Assembly (NCBI GenBank): GCA_019113125.1
Contig: DXIA01000107.1
Location: 1 to 21,526 of the forward strand
Origin: Candidatus Pygmaiobacter gallistercoris
GTDB lineage: Bacteria > Bacillota > Clostridia > Oscillospirales > Ruminococcaceae
Length of the DNA: 21,526 nt
Reading direction: 5' to 3'
Part shown: positions 1 through 9,759 of the stretch, piece by piece
Position numbering within the stretch: the first letter of the stretch is position 1
Layout: each line of letters begins with the position of its first letter
Translations under genes and position numbers: made by a program
The notes under the pieces: generated by a model
Seen by the model: the letters and a program-made list of their open reading frames with translations, nothing else
What the model was told of the DNA's origin: nothing
Databases searched by the model: none

Positions 1-1781
1 ACAAAGTCGCCGTACTTGCCGGCCAGTTCCTTTTCCGAGACACCGGACAGCGCCTCCGAGAGGATCCGGTGGATCACAAGATCCGGATACCGACGGATCG
101 GGGAGGTGAAGTGGGTGTAGTCCGGCAGCGCAAGGCCGAAATGGCCCTTGGGCTCGCTGAGGTACTTTGCCTTCGCCATGCTGCGCAGCACATTGATATG
201 CACCGCCCGCTCCATACTGGTGCCGCGGGCGTCGTCCAGCAGCTTTGCCAGCTCGAGCTGGGTGGGGGTCTCACCCGCGAAGACGACGTTCAGCCCCATC
301 GCGGTGAGCGACTCCTTCAGCCGGTCGACCCGGTCGGGATCCGGCAGCTCATGCACCCGGTAGAGGAAGGGGATCTTCATCTTTTTGCCGATCTTGGCCG
401 CGCAGGTATTCGCCAGCAGCATGAACTCCTCGATCATCTGCTCGGAGATACCCCGCTCGACCTTCTTCACGTCGATCGCCTTGCCGTCCGCATCGAGGAT
501 GATCTTGGCCTCGCCGGTCTCGATCTCGAGGCAGCCGCGGGCCGCGCGGCGCTTTTCGAGTTTCTCGTAAAGCTCCCGCATCACCATCAGGGTGTCGACG
601 CACTCGGCATACTTTTTCTGGATCGCCTCGTCGGCGGTGCCGTCATAGATCTGGTTGATCTCGCTGTAGACGCCTTTGACCCGGCTGCGCATGACCGCTT
701 TGCAGAATTCAAAGTCGATGACCTTGCCGGTGAGATCCAGCGCCATCACGCAGGAGAAACAGAGCCTGTCCACCTGCTCGTTGAGAGAGCAGATCCCGTT
801 GGAGAGCTGGCGGGGCAGCATCGGCACCACCGAACCGGGGGTGTAAACCGAGGTCGCGCGGCGATAGGCCTCTTCATCCAGCGCGCTGCCGGGGCGGACA
901 TAGTTGCTGACATCGGCGATGTGAACCCCCAGCCGATACCCGTTCTCGGTCCGCACCAGCGAGATTGCATCGTCGATGTCCTTGGTGTCGGCGCTGTCGA
1001 TGGTAAAGATGATCTGATCCCGGAAATCCCGGCGGCCGGCCAGATCCGCGTCGGTGATCTTTGCGTCCTCCAGTTTCTTTGCCTCCGCCTTCACCTTACC
1101 GGGGAAGGATTTGACGATGTCGTTGGCGTAGAGAATCGCCTTGGTGCAGGACTTCGCGCTGTCCGCAGAGCCAAAGCACTGCGCGATGCCGACCCGGTGA
1201 TCCCGGTGGCTGTCACCCCGCTCGAGGATCTCGGCGGCGACCTTCTCGCCGACCTGCGCGCCGCCGTCGGCGCTCTTCTTGATCTGCAGCGGCAGCGCCG
1301 GGCAGCGGTCGGGCAGCAGCACCAGCCGGCCGTCCACCCGGTCGACCACGCCGACCAGCTTGTTGTTCGGCTCGACGATCGACACGACCTGTCCCTCATC
1401 GTTCCCGCGTCCGCCGACCATCCGGCGTACCAGCACGACATCGCCGGGCATCGCACCCATCATGAACCGGCCGGGAATGAAAAAGTCAGCCGGCTTTTCG
1501 GTGGAGCTCTTCTGCTCCTCCTCTTCCACCACCGGGGCCGCGAATCCAAAGTTCTTGGCCAGCTTGACGATGGTGCACTTGACCGCCTCGCCGGTCACCT
1601 GCGGCTGCGGCGTGCGGGACTTGCGGAAGTAAACCCCGTCCCGCTCCACCACCAGACCGTCCTTGACTAAGAAGTCCAGAACGACCGGGACCTTTTTCTC
1701 CTCGCCCAGTTTGGATTTGAGTTCCTTCGCACGTCTGGGATGCTTTTCCAGCTCTTTCAGAATCTTCTCTCTCAGCGACAT
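1..1781 (-). CDS. rnr: Ribonuclease R, 3' end cut by the window edge
   Basis: RNase R is a processive 3'-5' exoribonuclease that degrades structured RNA and works in mRNA decay and ribosome quality control. The first 593 residues are visible. They show an N-terminal winged-helix-like segment (MSLREKILKELEKHPRRAKE), then OB/cold-shock-like domains, then the RNB catalytic domain. The RNB metal-binding motif DSADTKDIDDA lies near residues 260-275, and the conserved stretch FTSPIRRYPDLVIHR is near the cut end. The rest of RNB and the S1 domain lie outside the window. The ATG at 1781 is chosen because AGGAG sits 5 to 6 bases upstream. The secG terminator lies just upstream, so rnr needs read-through or its own promoter; I see no good one. 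secG-rnr (often followed by smpB and ssrA) is a common Firmicutes order. The family call is firm. Confidence 0.96.
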   Translation of the reverse strand, partial: MSLREKILKELEKHPRRAKELKSKLGEEKKVPVVLDFLVKDGLVVERDGVYFRKSRTPQPQVTGEAVKCTIVKLAKNFGFAAPVVEEEEQKSSTEKPADFFIPGRFMMGAMPGDVVLVRRMVGGRGNDEGQVVSIVEPNNKLVGVVDRVDGRLVLLPDRCPALPLQIKKSADGGAQVGEKVAAEILERGDSHRDHRVGIAQCFGSADSAKSCTKAILYANDIVKSFPGKVKAEAKKLEDAKITDADLAGRRDFRDQIIFTIDSADTKDIDDAISLVRTENGYRLGVHIADVSNYVRPGSALDEEAYRRATSVYTPGSVVPMLPRQLSNGICSLNEQVDRLCFSCVMALDLTGKVIDFEFCKAVMRSRVKGVYSEINQIYDGTADEAIQKKYAECVDTLMVMRELYEKLEKRRAARGCLEIETGEAKIILDADGKAIDVKKVERGISEQMIEEFMLLANTCAAKIGKKMKIPFLYRVHELPDPDRVDRLKESLTAMGLNVVFAGETPTQLELAKLLDDARGTSMERAVHINVLRSMAKAKYLSEPKGHFGLALPDYTHFTSPIRRYPDLVIHRILSEALSGVSEKELAGKYGDF

Positions 1782-1851
1782 ATCTCTCCTGCTCTCCCTT
1801 TCCCTGCGCCGTTGTCTTGGCGTCTTTACCAGAATATGACCTTCGCTTTAC

Positions 1852-1882
1852 AAAAAAAGCCCGCCGAACAGGACGGCGGACT
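1852..1882 (-). terminator. Rho-independent terminator after secG
   Basis: On the minus strand, GTCCGCCG pairs with CGGCGGGC (8 bp including one T-G wobble) around a 7-base loop. Seven T residues follow directly. It begins about 10 bases past the secG stop codon. It separates secG from rnr, perhaps incompletely. Confidence 0.88.
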
Positions 1883-1892
1883 AAAATGGCAA

Positions 1893-2141
1893 TTATTTCG
1901 CGAACACACCGAACAGATTCACGGCCAATGTTACCACGAAAAAGACAACCGCCGCAATCTTGGTCCACTTCGTAAGGCTCTCATCTCTCGTGCGGGTACG
2001 GGTCTGAGAGGTGAGCGCCTCACCCCCGCCAATCGCACCGGAAAGCCCGCTTCCACTGGGCTGCTGAACCAGAACCATCAAAATAATCACCAGGCTGGCC
2101 AGAATCAGCAGGCCGCCGCTAATGATCTCCAAAACGCTCAT
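1893..2141 (-). CDS. secG: Preprotein translocase subunit SecG
   Basis: SecG is the small auxiliary subunit of the SecYEG channel and aids protein export across the cytoplasmic membrane. The 82-residue product has two hydrophobic spans (about residues 5-25 and 57-78). The loop between them is rich in Gly and Ser and contains the family pattern LVQQPSGSGLSGAIGGG. Length and topology fit the family. An in-frame ATG exists 18 bases further upstream, but the start at 2141 is preferred because AGGGAGG lies 6 bases before it; the upstream ATG would fall ahead of that site. A clear promoter (2174-2202) and a terminator (1852-1882) make this a likely one-gene transcript. Confidence 0.95.
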   Translation of the reverse strand: MSVLEIISGGLLILASLVIILMVLVQQPSGSGLSGAIGGGEALTSQTRTRTRDESLTKWTKIAAVVFFVVTLAVNLFGVFAK

Positions 2142-2173
2142 CTTAGAACCTCCCTGCAAAATAACACAAAATT

Positions 2174-2202
2174 ACTATATCATACTATTCCCATAAAAGC
2201 AA
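2174..2202 (-). promoter_or_regulatory. SigmaA-type promoter of secG
   Basis: On the minus strand, TTGCTT (2197-2202) and TATAGT (2174-2179) are separated by exactly 17 bases. Transcription would start near 2167, giving a leader of about 25 bases that holds the secG ribosome site. Confidence 0.8.
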
Positions 2203-2224
2203 GCGTTCAGGGCGGGAAAAGACG

Positions 2225-2254
2225 TGTAAAATTTCCTCGTTTTTCCTGTATAAT
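2225..2254 (+). promoter_or_regulatory. Promoter of the candidate small RNA
   Basis: A perfect TATAAT (2249-2254) is preceded at 18 bases by TGTAAA (2225-2230), a weak -35 with 3 of 6 consensus positions. A TG lies directly before the -10 box, without the usual one-base gap of an extended -10. The predicted start is near 2261. It diverges from the secG promoter. Confidence 0.6.
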
Positions 2255-2260
2255 GCCGGC

Positions 2261-2411
2261 CGCTTTGGCAACACTACCAGTACACCACTGGATTCGCAAA
2301 AAAACGGATACTTAAAGCCAATCAGCGCAGCGCCATCAGGCAGGCTGCAGCGACGGTGAGAGCATCCGCAGCGCCTGATGGTGTCGAAGGCCGGGCAATG
2401 CCCGGCCTTTT
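2261..2411 (+). ncRNA. Candidate structured small RNA, about 150 nt, family unknown
   Basis: The stretch between a TATAAT promoter and a strong terminator has no credible coding sequence on either strand but folds well on paper. TTGGC (2265-2269) pairs with GCCAA (2317-2321) and encloses two hairpins: CCAGT/ACTGG (2277-2291) and ATTCG/CGGAT (2292-2309, with an A-rich loop). A long hairpin follows. CGCCATCAGGC (2331-2341) pairs with GCCTGATGGTG (2373-2383) over 11 bp, then GCTGC/GCAGC, then GGTG/CATC around an AGAG tetraloop. The terminator stem closes the transcript. It lacks the GGAAGGNAGCAGCC-like core of SRP RNA and I could not match it to 6S RNA, RNase P, tmRNA or a riboswitch class I know. 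Expression and family are unproven. Confidence 0.5.
2387..2411 (+). terminator. Terminator of the candidate small RNA
   Basis: AAGGCCGGGC (2387-2396) pairs perfectly with GCCCGGCCTT (2400-2409) around a 3-base loop and runs into TTTT on the plus strand. On the minus strand only two T residues follow, so it should act mainly on plus-strand transcription. It may weakly stop the opposing zinc-ribbon gene, which ends at 2418. Confidence 0.72.
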
Positions 2412-2417
2412 GGCGTT

Positions 2418-2942
2418 CTATCCCCGAAAGGAAAAGAGGGTGACGGCGGTGCTGAAAAACCTCCACCAGCACAGCCAGAGCACCAGAATCAGCACTTCGG
2501 TCACCGCGGCGTGCAGCAGGCTGACGCCGCCACGCCGAAGAAACGCCCGCTCGAGCTGTTCAGGCGGACGGGTCGCGCACTCCCTGCCCCAAAAGCGGAC
2601 ATACCAGTAGTAGGCCCAGTTGCCCAGCAGCCCGATCAAAACCATCGGGAGGGGCAGGGCCCAGAGCAGGCCGAACCAGAACAGTGCCCCGAACAAAAAG
2701 AGGCTGACCAGTGCCCAGAGGGTCATCTTGCGATAAGCCAGCCAGATGGGCCCGAGGAGGAAGGCCGCCCAGTTCCAGCTGAGAACCCTTCCTCCCCGCA
2801 GCCGGGCAAACCGGCGCGCGTAGTATTCCTCATTTTTGCGCACCAGCTGCTGTTCCGCCTCCGAGAGTCCCGGCAGCGGCGCGCCGCAGTTGCTGCAGTA
2901 GACGCCGTCAGCACTCTCCGCGCCACAGTTTGGACAGCGCAT
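2418..2942 (-). CDS. Zinc-ribbon DUF2628-like membrane protein
   Basis: The 174-residue product opens with a zinc ribbon: CPNC at residues 3-6 and CSNC at 16-19, 9 residues apart. It then has a short charged helix and a segment like the DUF2628 signature (SWNWAAFLLGPIWLAYRKM, about residues 54-72). Several hydrophobic spans follow (about 73-90, 92-110 and 146-166), so it is probably an integral membrane protein with a cytoplasmic zinc-binding head. No enzymatic motif is visible and the function of the family is not established. AAGGAGG lies 8 bases before the ATG, and the gene starts 33 bases after parC, so it is probably co-transcribed with parE-parC. The link to DNA topology is positional only. 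Confidence 0.82.
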   Translation of the reverse strand: MRCPNCGAESADGVYCSNCGAPLPGLSEAEQQLVRKNEEYYARRFARLRGGRVLSWNWAAFLLGPIWLAYRKMTLWALVSLFLFGALFWFGLLWALPLPMVLIGLLGNWAYYWYVRFWGRECATRPPEQLERAFLRRGGVSLLHAAVTEVLILVLWLCWWRFFSTAVTLFSFRG

Positions 2943-2975
2943 GACTCACTCCTCCTTTTTCCTGTGCCGGTCATG

Positions 2976-5228
2976 TCACAGGGTGATCTGTTCCGCCACA
3001 TCCTCCGCGCGCAGCAGCGCGCCGGCGGCGGGCAGGGTGCGCACCCGGTAGCGGTGCGGGTTGACAAGCTCGAGATCCGCCGCCATCTTGACCGCGGTAA
3101 TCCGTGCATTTTTCTTCAGGGTAATCACCGAGACACCGAGCGAATTTCTCGTCGCCTTCTCGGGGATCTGGGTGCTGTGCACCAGCAGCATCCGGCCGGC
3201 CGAGGTCTGGATCGCGATCTCGCACTCCTGCGGCAGCTCCCGGATCGCGGCGAGCTCCGCCTTGTCGCTGTACGCACCAACCAGCTTGCGCCGGTTCTGC
3301 TTGGTCTCATAACTGGACAGCGGGATCTTCGCCGCCTTGCCGTTCTGATACACAAAGAGCATATGCCCGTGGTAGTCGGTCGTCACGGTGACAAAGAGCG
3401 GCATCTCCCCCTCTTCCATCCCGAGCTTTGCGGGCAGATACTCCCCCATCGCGCTGGCCTTGGTATCGGCAAAATCCCCTACCCGGCACTTGTAGACCTG
3501 TGCCTTATCGGTGAAAAAGAGCAGCCAGGCGTTGTTTTTGGTCTCGATCTCATACTGGACCTTGTCCCCGTCCTTGAGCCGCTGCTCGCTGCTCATCCGC
3601 AGCGAGGCCGGGGTGATCTTTTTGAAGTAGCCCTGTTCGGTATAGAAGATGGTGACGGCGTAGTCCGGCATCTCGGGCTCAGTCTCCTCCTGCTCCGCCT
3701 GCGGGATATCATAGAGGATCTCGCTGCGGCGGGGCTGCGCGTACTTCTTCGCGACCTCTTCCAGCTCCTTGATGATGATCTTTTTGACCTTTGCGGGATG
3801 ATCCAGCACATCCCGGAGACCGGCGATCTCCTCTTTCAATCCCTCGATCTCCTGGGTCCGCTTGAGGATATATTCCCGGTTGAGGTGCCGCAGCTTGATC
3901 TCGGCGACATACTCGCCCTGCACTCGGTCGATGCCGAACCCGATCATCAGGTTGGGCACGACCTCAGCGTCCTCCTCGGTCTCCCGGACAATCCGGATCG
4001 CCTTGTCGATGTCCAGCAGGATGGTCTCGAGCCCCTGCAGCAGGTGCAGCCGTTTTTCCTTGCCCTTCAGGTCGAAGAAGGTCCGCCGGCGCACGCAGTC
4101 GGTGCGGAAGGCCGCCCACTCGGTGAGGATCTCCCGCACCCCCATCACCCGGGGCTGGCCGGCGATGAGGACGTTGAAGTTGCAGGAGAAACTGTCCTCG
4201 AGTGGGGTCATCCGGAACAACCGCCCCATCAGCTTGTCGGGGTCCTGCCCCCGCTTGAGGTCCAGCGTCAGCTTGAGGCCGCCGAGATCGGTCTCATCCC
4301 GCATCTCGCTGATCTCCCGCAGCTTGCCCGCCTTGACCAGTTCGGCGATCTTGTCCATGATCGCCTCGACGGTGGTGGTCGGCGGGATCTGGGTGATCTC
4401 GATCATGTTGTTCTCCCGGTCGTACTCATACCGGGCGCGCACCCGCACGCTGCCGCGGCCGGTCTCGTAGATCCGGCGCAGCTCCGCCTCGTCATAGAGG
4501 ATCTGGCCGCCGCCGACAAAATCCGGCGCCTTGAGGGTGGAGAGCAGGTCGTGGTTTTCATCCCGCAGCAGCGCGATGGTGGTCTCGCAGAGCTCCGCGA
4601 GGTTGAAGGAGCAGATGTTGGAGGCCATGCCCACCGCGATGCCCAGCGTGTTGTTGGCCAGAATCGTCGGGAAGGTCACCGGCAGCAGGGTCGGCTCGGT
4701 GGTGGTGGCGTCGTAGTTGTCGACAAAATCGACGGTATCCTTGTCGATGTCGGCAAACAGCTCTCGGCAGACATCCTCGAGCTTTGCCTCGGTGTAACGG
4801 GACGCCGCATAGGCCATGTCCCGCGAATAGGCCTTGCCGAAGTTGCCCTTGCTCGAGACATAGGGCAGCAGCAGGCTCTCGTTGCCGCGGGAGAGACGGA
4901 CCAGCGTGTCGTAAATCGCCTGATCGCCGTGGGGGTTCAGATGCATCGTACTGCCCACGATGTTGGCCGACTTGGTCCGCGCACCCTTGAGCAGTCCCAT
5001 CTGGTACATCGTATACAGCAGCTTGCGGTGGGCGGGTTTGAACCCGTCGATCTCGGGCAGTGCGCGGGAGACGATGACGCTCATCGCGTAGGGCATATAG
5101 TTGCTCTCGAGGGTCTGGGTGATCCGGCTCTCGATCACGCTGCCCGCGTCGAGAATCTCGACGCTGTCCCCCAGCTGGGGACGCCGCAGCGGCGCTCTTT
5201 TCTTGGGTTTGGGCTGTTTTTTCGCCAT
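2976..5228 (-). CDS. parC: Topoisomerase IV-like subunit A (GyrA/ParC paralogue)
   Basis: This is the DNA-breaking subunit of a type IIA topoisomerase, working with the ParE-like product encoded just upstream to separate or relax DNA. The 750 residues begin with a basic tail (about 1-17), followed by the breakage-reunion domain. The active-site tyrosine is Y145 in ASRYTEAKL, after R144. A coiled segment spans about 430-490, and a beta-pinwheel-like C-terminal domain starts near 515. The gyrase wrapping box QRRGGKG is absent, which favours topoisomerase IV over gyrase. At the quinolone-pocket position of GyrA Ser83 the motif reads NPHGDQAIY, with Q103. The ATG at 5228 is the only start after an in-frame stop; its ribosome site (AAGGAAAG, about 13 bases upstream) is far. 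The gap to parE is 72 bases. Subunit A identity is firm; topoisomerase IV versus gyrase paralogue is inferred. Confidence 0.88.
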   Translation of the reverse strand: MAKKQPKPKKRAPLRRPQLGDSVEILDAGSVIESRITQTLESNYMPYAMSVIVSRALPEIDGFKPAHRKLLYTMYQMGLLKGARTKSANIVGSTMHLNPHGDQAIYDTLVRLSRGNESLLLPYVSSKGNFGKAYSRDMAYAASRYTEAKLEDVCRELFADIDKDTVDFVDNYDATTTEPTLLPVTFPTILANNTLGIAVGMASNICSFNLAELCETTIALLRDENHDLLSTLKAPDFVGGGQILYDEAELRRIYETGRGSVRVRARYEYDRENNMIEITQIPPTTTVEAIMDKIAELVKAGKLREISEMRDETDLGGLKLTLDLKRGQDPDKLMGRLFRMTPLEDSFSCNFNVLIAGQPRVMGVREILTEWAAFRTDCVRRRTFFDLKGKEKRLHLLQGLETILLDIDKAIRIVRETEEDAEVVPNLMIGFGIDRVQGEYVAEIKLRHLNREYILKRTQEIEGLKEEIAGLRDVLDHPAKVKKIIIKELEEVAKKYAQPRRSEILYDIPQAEQEETEPEMPDYAVTIFYTEQGYFKKITPASLRMSSEQRLKDGDKVQYEIETKNNAWLLFFTDKAQVYKCRVGDFADTKASAMGEYLPAKLGMEEGEMPLFVTVTTDYHGHMLFVYQNGKAAKIPLSSYETKQNRRKLVGAYSDKAELAAIRELPQECEIAIQTSAGRMLLVHSTQIPEKATRNSLGVSVITLKKNARITAVKMAADLELVNPHRYRVRTLPAAGALLRAEDVAEQITL

Positions 5229-5300
5229 AGTAACGGAGTTTCTTTCCTTTCATTGCGCCTTGGATATCAGGCGGGGAGTGTTTTCATGCAGTAGAGCCGC

Positions 5301-7280
5301 TCAGGAGACATCCAGCTCGTCCAGGTACTCATAGCCGTGGTTCGCGATATATTCCTTGCGGCCGGAGAGATTGTCCCCGAGCAGCAGGTCGAACACCTCG
5401 GCGGTGCGGCGGGCGTCCTCCGGCAGCACCTTGATCAGCCGCCGTGTCTCGGGGTTCATCGTGGTGAGCCACATCATCTCGGGCTCGTTCTCGCCCAGCC
5501 CCTTCGAGCGCTGGATCGTGTACTTGTTCTCCCCGATCCTGCCGAGAATATCCGCCTTTTCCGGCTCGGTGTAGGCAAAATAGGTCTTGCCGCCGCTCTC
5601 GATCTCGTACAGCGGCGACTCGGCGATATAGACATACCCCTCATTGATCAGGGTGGGCACCAGTCGGTAGAGCATGGTCAGCACCAGCGTGCGGATCTGG
5701 TAGCCGTCGACATCGGCATCGGTACAGATGATGATCTTGCTCCAGCGCAGGTTGTCCAGGCTGAAGACGGCCAGATCATTCTTGACCTTGCCGTCCAGCT
5801 CGACGCCGCAGCCGAGTACCTTGATCAGATCGGTGATGACATCGCTCTTGAAGATCCGGCTGTAATCCGACTTCAGGCAGTTGAGGATCTTGCCCCGGAT
5901 CGGCATAATCGCCTGAAACTCGCTGTCCCGGCTGGTCTTGACCGCCCCCATCGCGGAATCGCCCTCCACGATATACAGCTCGCGGCGGGTGAGGTCTTTG
6001 GTGCGGCAGTCGACGAACTTCGCCACCCGGTTGGCGATGTCGATCTGAGAGGTCAGATTCTTCTTGATCGACAGACGGGTCTTCTCGGCGTGCTCCCGGC
6101 TCTGCTTGTTGACCAGCACCTGACTGCAGATCCGCTGCGCCTCGTCGGGGTTCTCGATGAAATAGACCTCCAGCGTGTGTTTGAGGAACTCGGTCATCAC
6201 CTGCGCGATGCCGCGGTTGGTGATCGCCTTTTTGGTCTGGTTCTCATAGCTGGTGACATTGGAAAAGCTGCTCGAAACATAGATCAGACAGTCCTGCACA
6301 TCGGCAAAGGTGATCTTGCTCTCGCCCTTTTTATAGAGATTTTTGGATTTCAGATAGGCGTCGATCTGGTTGACAAAGGCGGTCTTGACCGCCCGCTCGG
6401 GGCTGCCGCCGTGTTCCAGCCAGCTGGAGTTGTGGTAGTATTCCAGCAGCTGCCGCTTGTTGGAAAAACAGAAGGCGGCGCTCATCCGCACCTTGTACTC
6501 CGGCCGGTCCTCCCGATCGCGGCACTGCGCCTCGGCAGTGCGGTAGACCACCGGGGTCAGCGCGTCCTCGCCGGCCAGCTCGGTGACATAGTCGGCGATG
6601 CCGTTCTCATACCGAAACTCGGTGGTCTGGCCGCCCGGGGTTCTCTGGTCGTGCAGCTGGAACAGCACCCCGGCATTGACCACCGCCTGCCGCTTGAGGG
6701 TGTCAAGGAAGTAGTCAAGCGGGATGTTGATGTCGGTGAAGACCTCCCGGTCGGGCAGCCAGCGGATGATGGTGCCGGTTCGTTTGGATTTGGTGGGTTC
6801 CTTCTGCAGGCCGCCGACATTCTCACCCCGCTCAAACTCGAGGTGGTAGTGGAACCCGTCCCGGTAGATATCCGCCTTCATCCAGCGGGAGGCGTACTGG
6901 GTCGCACAGAGGCCCAGGCCGTTGAGGCCGAGCGAGTACTCGTAGTTTGCCCCGTCGACATCATACTTGCCGCCGGCGTACATCTCACAGAAGAGCAGTT
7001 CCCAGTTGTACCGCTCCTCCTTGTTGTTGTAGTCCACCGGGATGCCGCGCCCGAAGTCCTCGACCTCGATCGATCCGTCCTTGAACAGGGTCATCGAGAC
7101 CCGGTCGCCGAATCCGCCGCGGGCCTCGTCGATCGCGTTGGAGAGGATCTCAAAGACCGCGTGCTCGCACCCCTCAATTCCGTCCGAGCCGAAGATGACC
7201 CCCGGGCGCTTGCGCACCCGCTCGGCCCCCTTCAAGCTGGAGATACTTTCATTGTCATATACCGGCTGCTTTTTGGGCAT
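5301..7280 (-). CDS. parE: Topoisomerase IV-like subunit B (GyrB/ParE paralogue)
   Basis: This is the ATPase and Toprim subunit of the same type IIA topoisomerase. In the 659-residue product the GHKL ATPase fold shows EILSNAIDEA (E44, N48), GRGI (77-80) and the ATP-lid motif GLNGLGLCATQ (118-128). The transducer holds QTK (348-350). The Toprim domain shows EGDSA (439-443) and DADVDG (521-526), followed by KGLGE and NPETRR. Usual GyrB/ParE proteins have EGDSAGGSAKQ; here it is EGDSAMGAVKT, a divergent form. The ATG at 7280 is chosen over upstream in-frame starts because AGGAGG lies 5 bases before it, and because the earliest in-frame ATG lies upstream of the predicted transcription start. It is the first gene of parE-parC-DUF2628. 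Subunit type is firm. Confidence 0.9.
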   Translation of the reverse strand: MPKKQPVYDNESISSLKGAERVRKRPGVIFGSDGIEGCEHAVFEILSNAIDEARGGFGDRVSMTLFKDGSIEVEDFGRGIPVDYNNKEERYNWELLFCEMYAGGKYDVDGANYEYSLGLNGLGLCATQYASRWMKADIYRDGFHYHLEFERGENVGGLQKEPTKSKRTGTIIRWLPDREVFTDINIPLDYFLDTLKRQAVVNAGVLFQLHDQRTPGGQTTEFRYENGIADYVTELAGEDALTPVVYRTAEAQCRDREDRPEYKVRMSAAFCFSNKRQLLEYYHNSSWLEHGGSPERAVKTAFVNQIDAYLKSKNLYKKGESKITFADVQDCLIYVSSSFSNVTSYENQTKKAITNRGIAQVMTEFLKHTLEVYFIENPDEAQRICSQVLVNKQSREHAEKTRLSIKKNLTSQIDIANRVAKFVDCRTKDLTRRELYIVEGDSAMGAVKTSRDSEFQAIMPIRGKILNCLKSDYSRIFKSDVITDLIKVLGCGVELDGKVKNDLAVFSLDNLRWSKIIICTDADVDGYQIRTLVLTMLYRLVPTLINEGYVYIAESPLYEIESGGKTYFAYTEPEKADILGRIGENKYTIQRSKGLGENEPEMMWLTTMNPETRRLIKVLPEDARRTAEVFDLLLGDNLSGRKEYIANHGYEYLDELDVS

Positions 7281-7400
7281 GCTTGCCTCCTGTTTCACTG
7301 ATTGGGCGGGCCCCCGGCCCGTCGCGACGGCGTCTCTTGCCTCTGCCCCGGCCCCATGCCGCGGGCACGCCGCCCCTTTTTCTCTTCTCTTTCCTTCCAT

Positions 7401-7430
7401 ATTAAACACTTTTTCCGGCAGCCTTGTCAA
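7401..7430 (-). promoter_or_regulatory. SigmaA-type promoter of parE-parC
   Basis: On the minus strand a consensus TTGACA (7425-7430) and TTTAAT (7401-7406) are 18 bases apart. The predicted start near 7394 gives a GC-rich leader of about 114 bases. That leader contains small palindromes such as CCGTCGCGACGG (7319-7330) and GGGCC/GGCCC. Confidence 0.82.
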
Positions 7431-7453
7431 GAAACCGGGCGGCGGAAAAAGCG

Positions 7454-7488
7454 TATAAAATGCGGGCCGAAATTAAATTTCGGCCCGC
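7454..7488 (-). terminator. Rho-independent terminator after ftsH
   Basis: A perfect 12-bp stem, GCGGGCCGAAAT (7462-7473) with ATTTCGGCCCGC (7477-7488), has a 3-base loop. On the minus strand it is followed by ATTTTAT and, a little later, TTTTT. It lies 12 bases past the ftsH stop and closes the gdpP-to-ftsH unit. Confidence 0.88.
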
Positions 7489-7500
7489 GCTTTGCATGAT

Positions 7501-9672
<2,172 letters not shown>

Positions 9673-9690
9673 TGCTGTTTCACTCCAACT

Positions 9691-9706
9691 GCCGTCCGCG
9701 GACGGC
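9691..9706. repeat. GC-rich palindrome in the hpt-ftsH spacer
   Basis: GCCGTCCGCGGACGGC is a perfect 16-base palindrome, located just upstream of the ftsH ribosome site. No T run follows, so it is not a classical terminator. It could be an mRNA processing or stability hairpin. The remaining 87-base spacer shows no clear promoter. Confidence 0.5.
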
Positions 9707-9759
9707 TCTCAAAATTCCTCTGCCGCATTGTCTCCAGTGTCCATCAGGGCAAAAGCTGC

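Noticed and set aside
69..1670. A plus-strand open frame of 533 codons over rnr
   Set aside because: The minus strand encodes RNase R with intact motifs; the plus-strand translation is an artefact of base composition.
2261..2411. SRP RNA or 6S RNA as the identity of the small RNA
   Set aside because: The SRP core GGAAGGNAGCAGCC-like sequence is absent, and I see no 6S-type closing stem joining the two ends around a central bubble.
2185..2472. A minus-strand frame of 95 codons between secG and the zinc-ribbon gene
   Set aside because: It overlaps the zinc-ribbon gene, the terminator stem and the secG promoter, has no good ribosome site and no recognizable domain. The small RNA reading explains the region better.
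2511..5294. A plus-strand open frame of 927 codons over parC
   Set aside because: It is the mirror of parC with the same composition-driven bias, and shows no ribosome site or domain.
5337..7301. A plus-strand open frame of 654 codons over parE
   Set aside because: It is a shadow of parE in GC-rich DNA with no domain signature.
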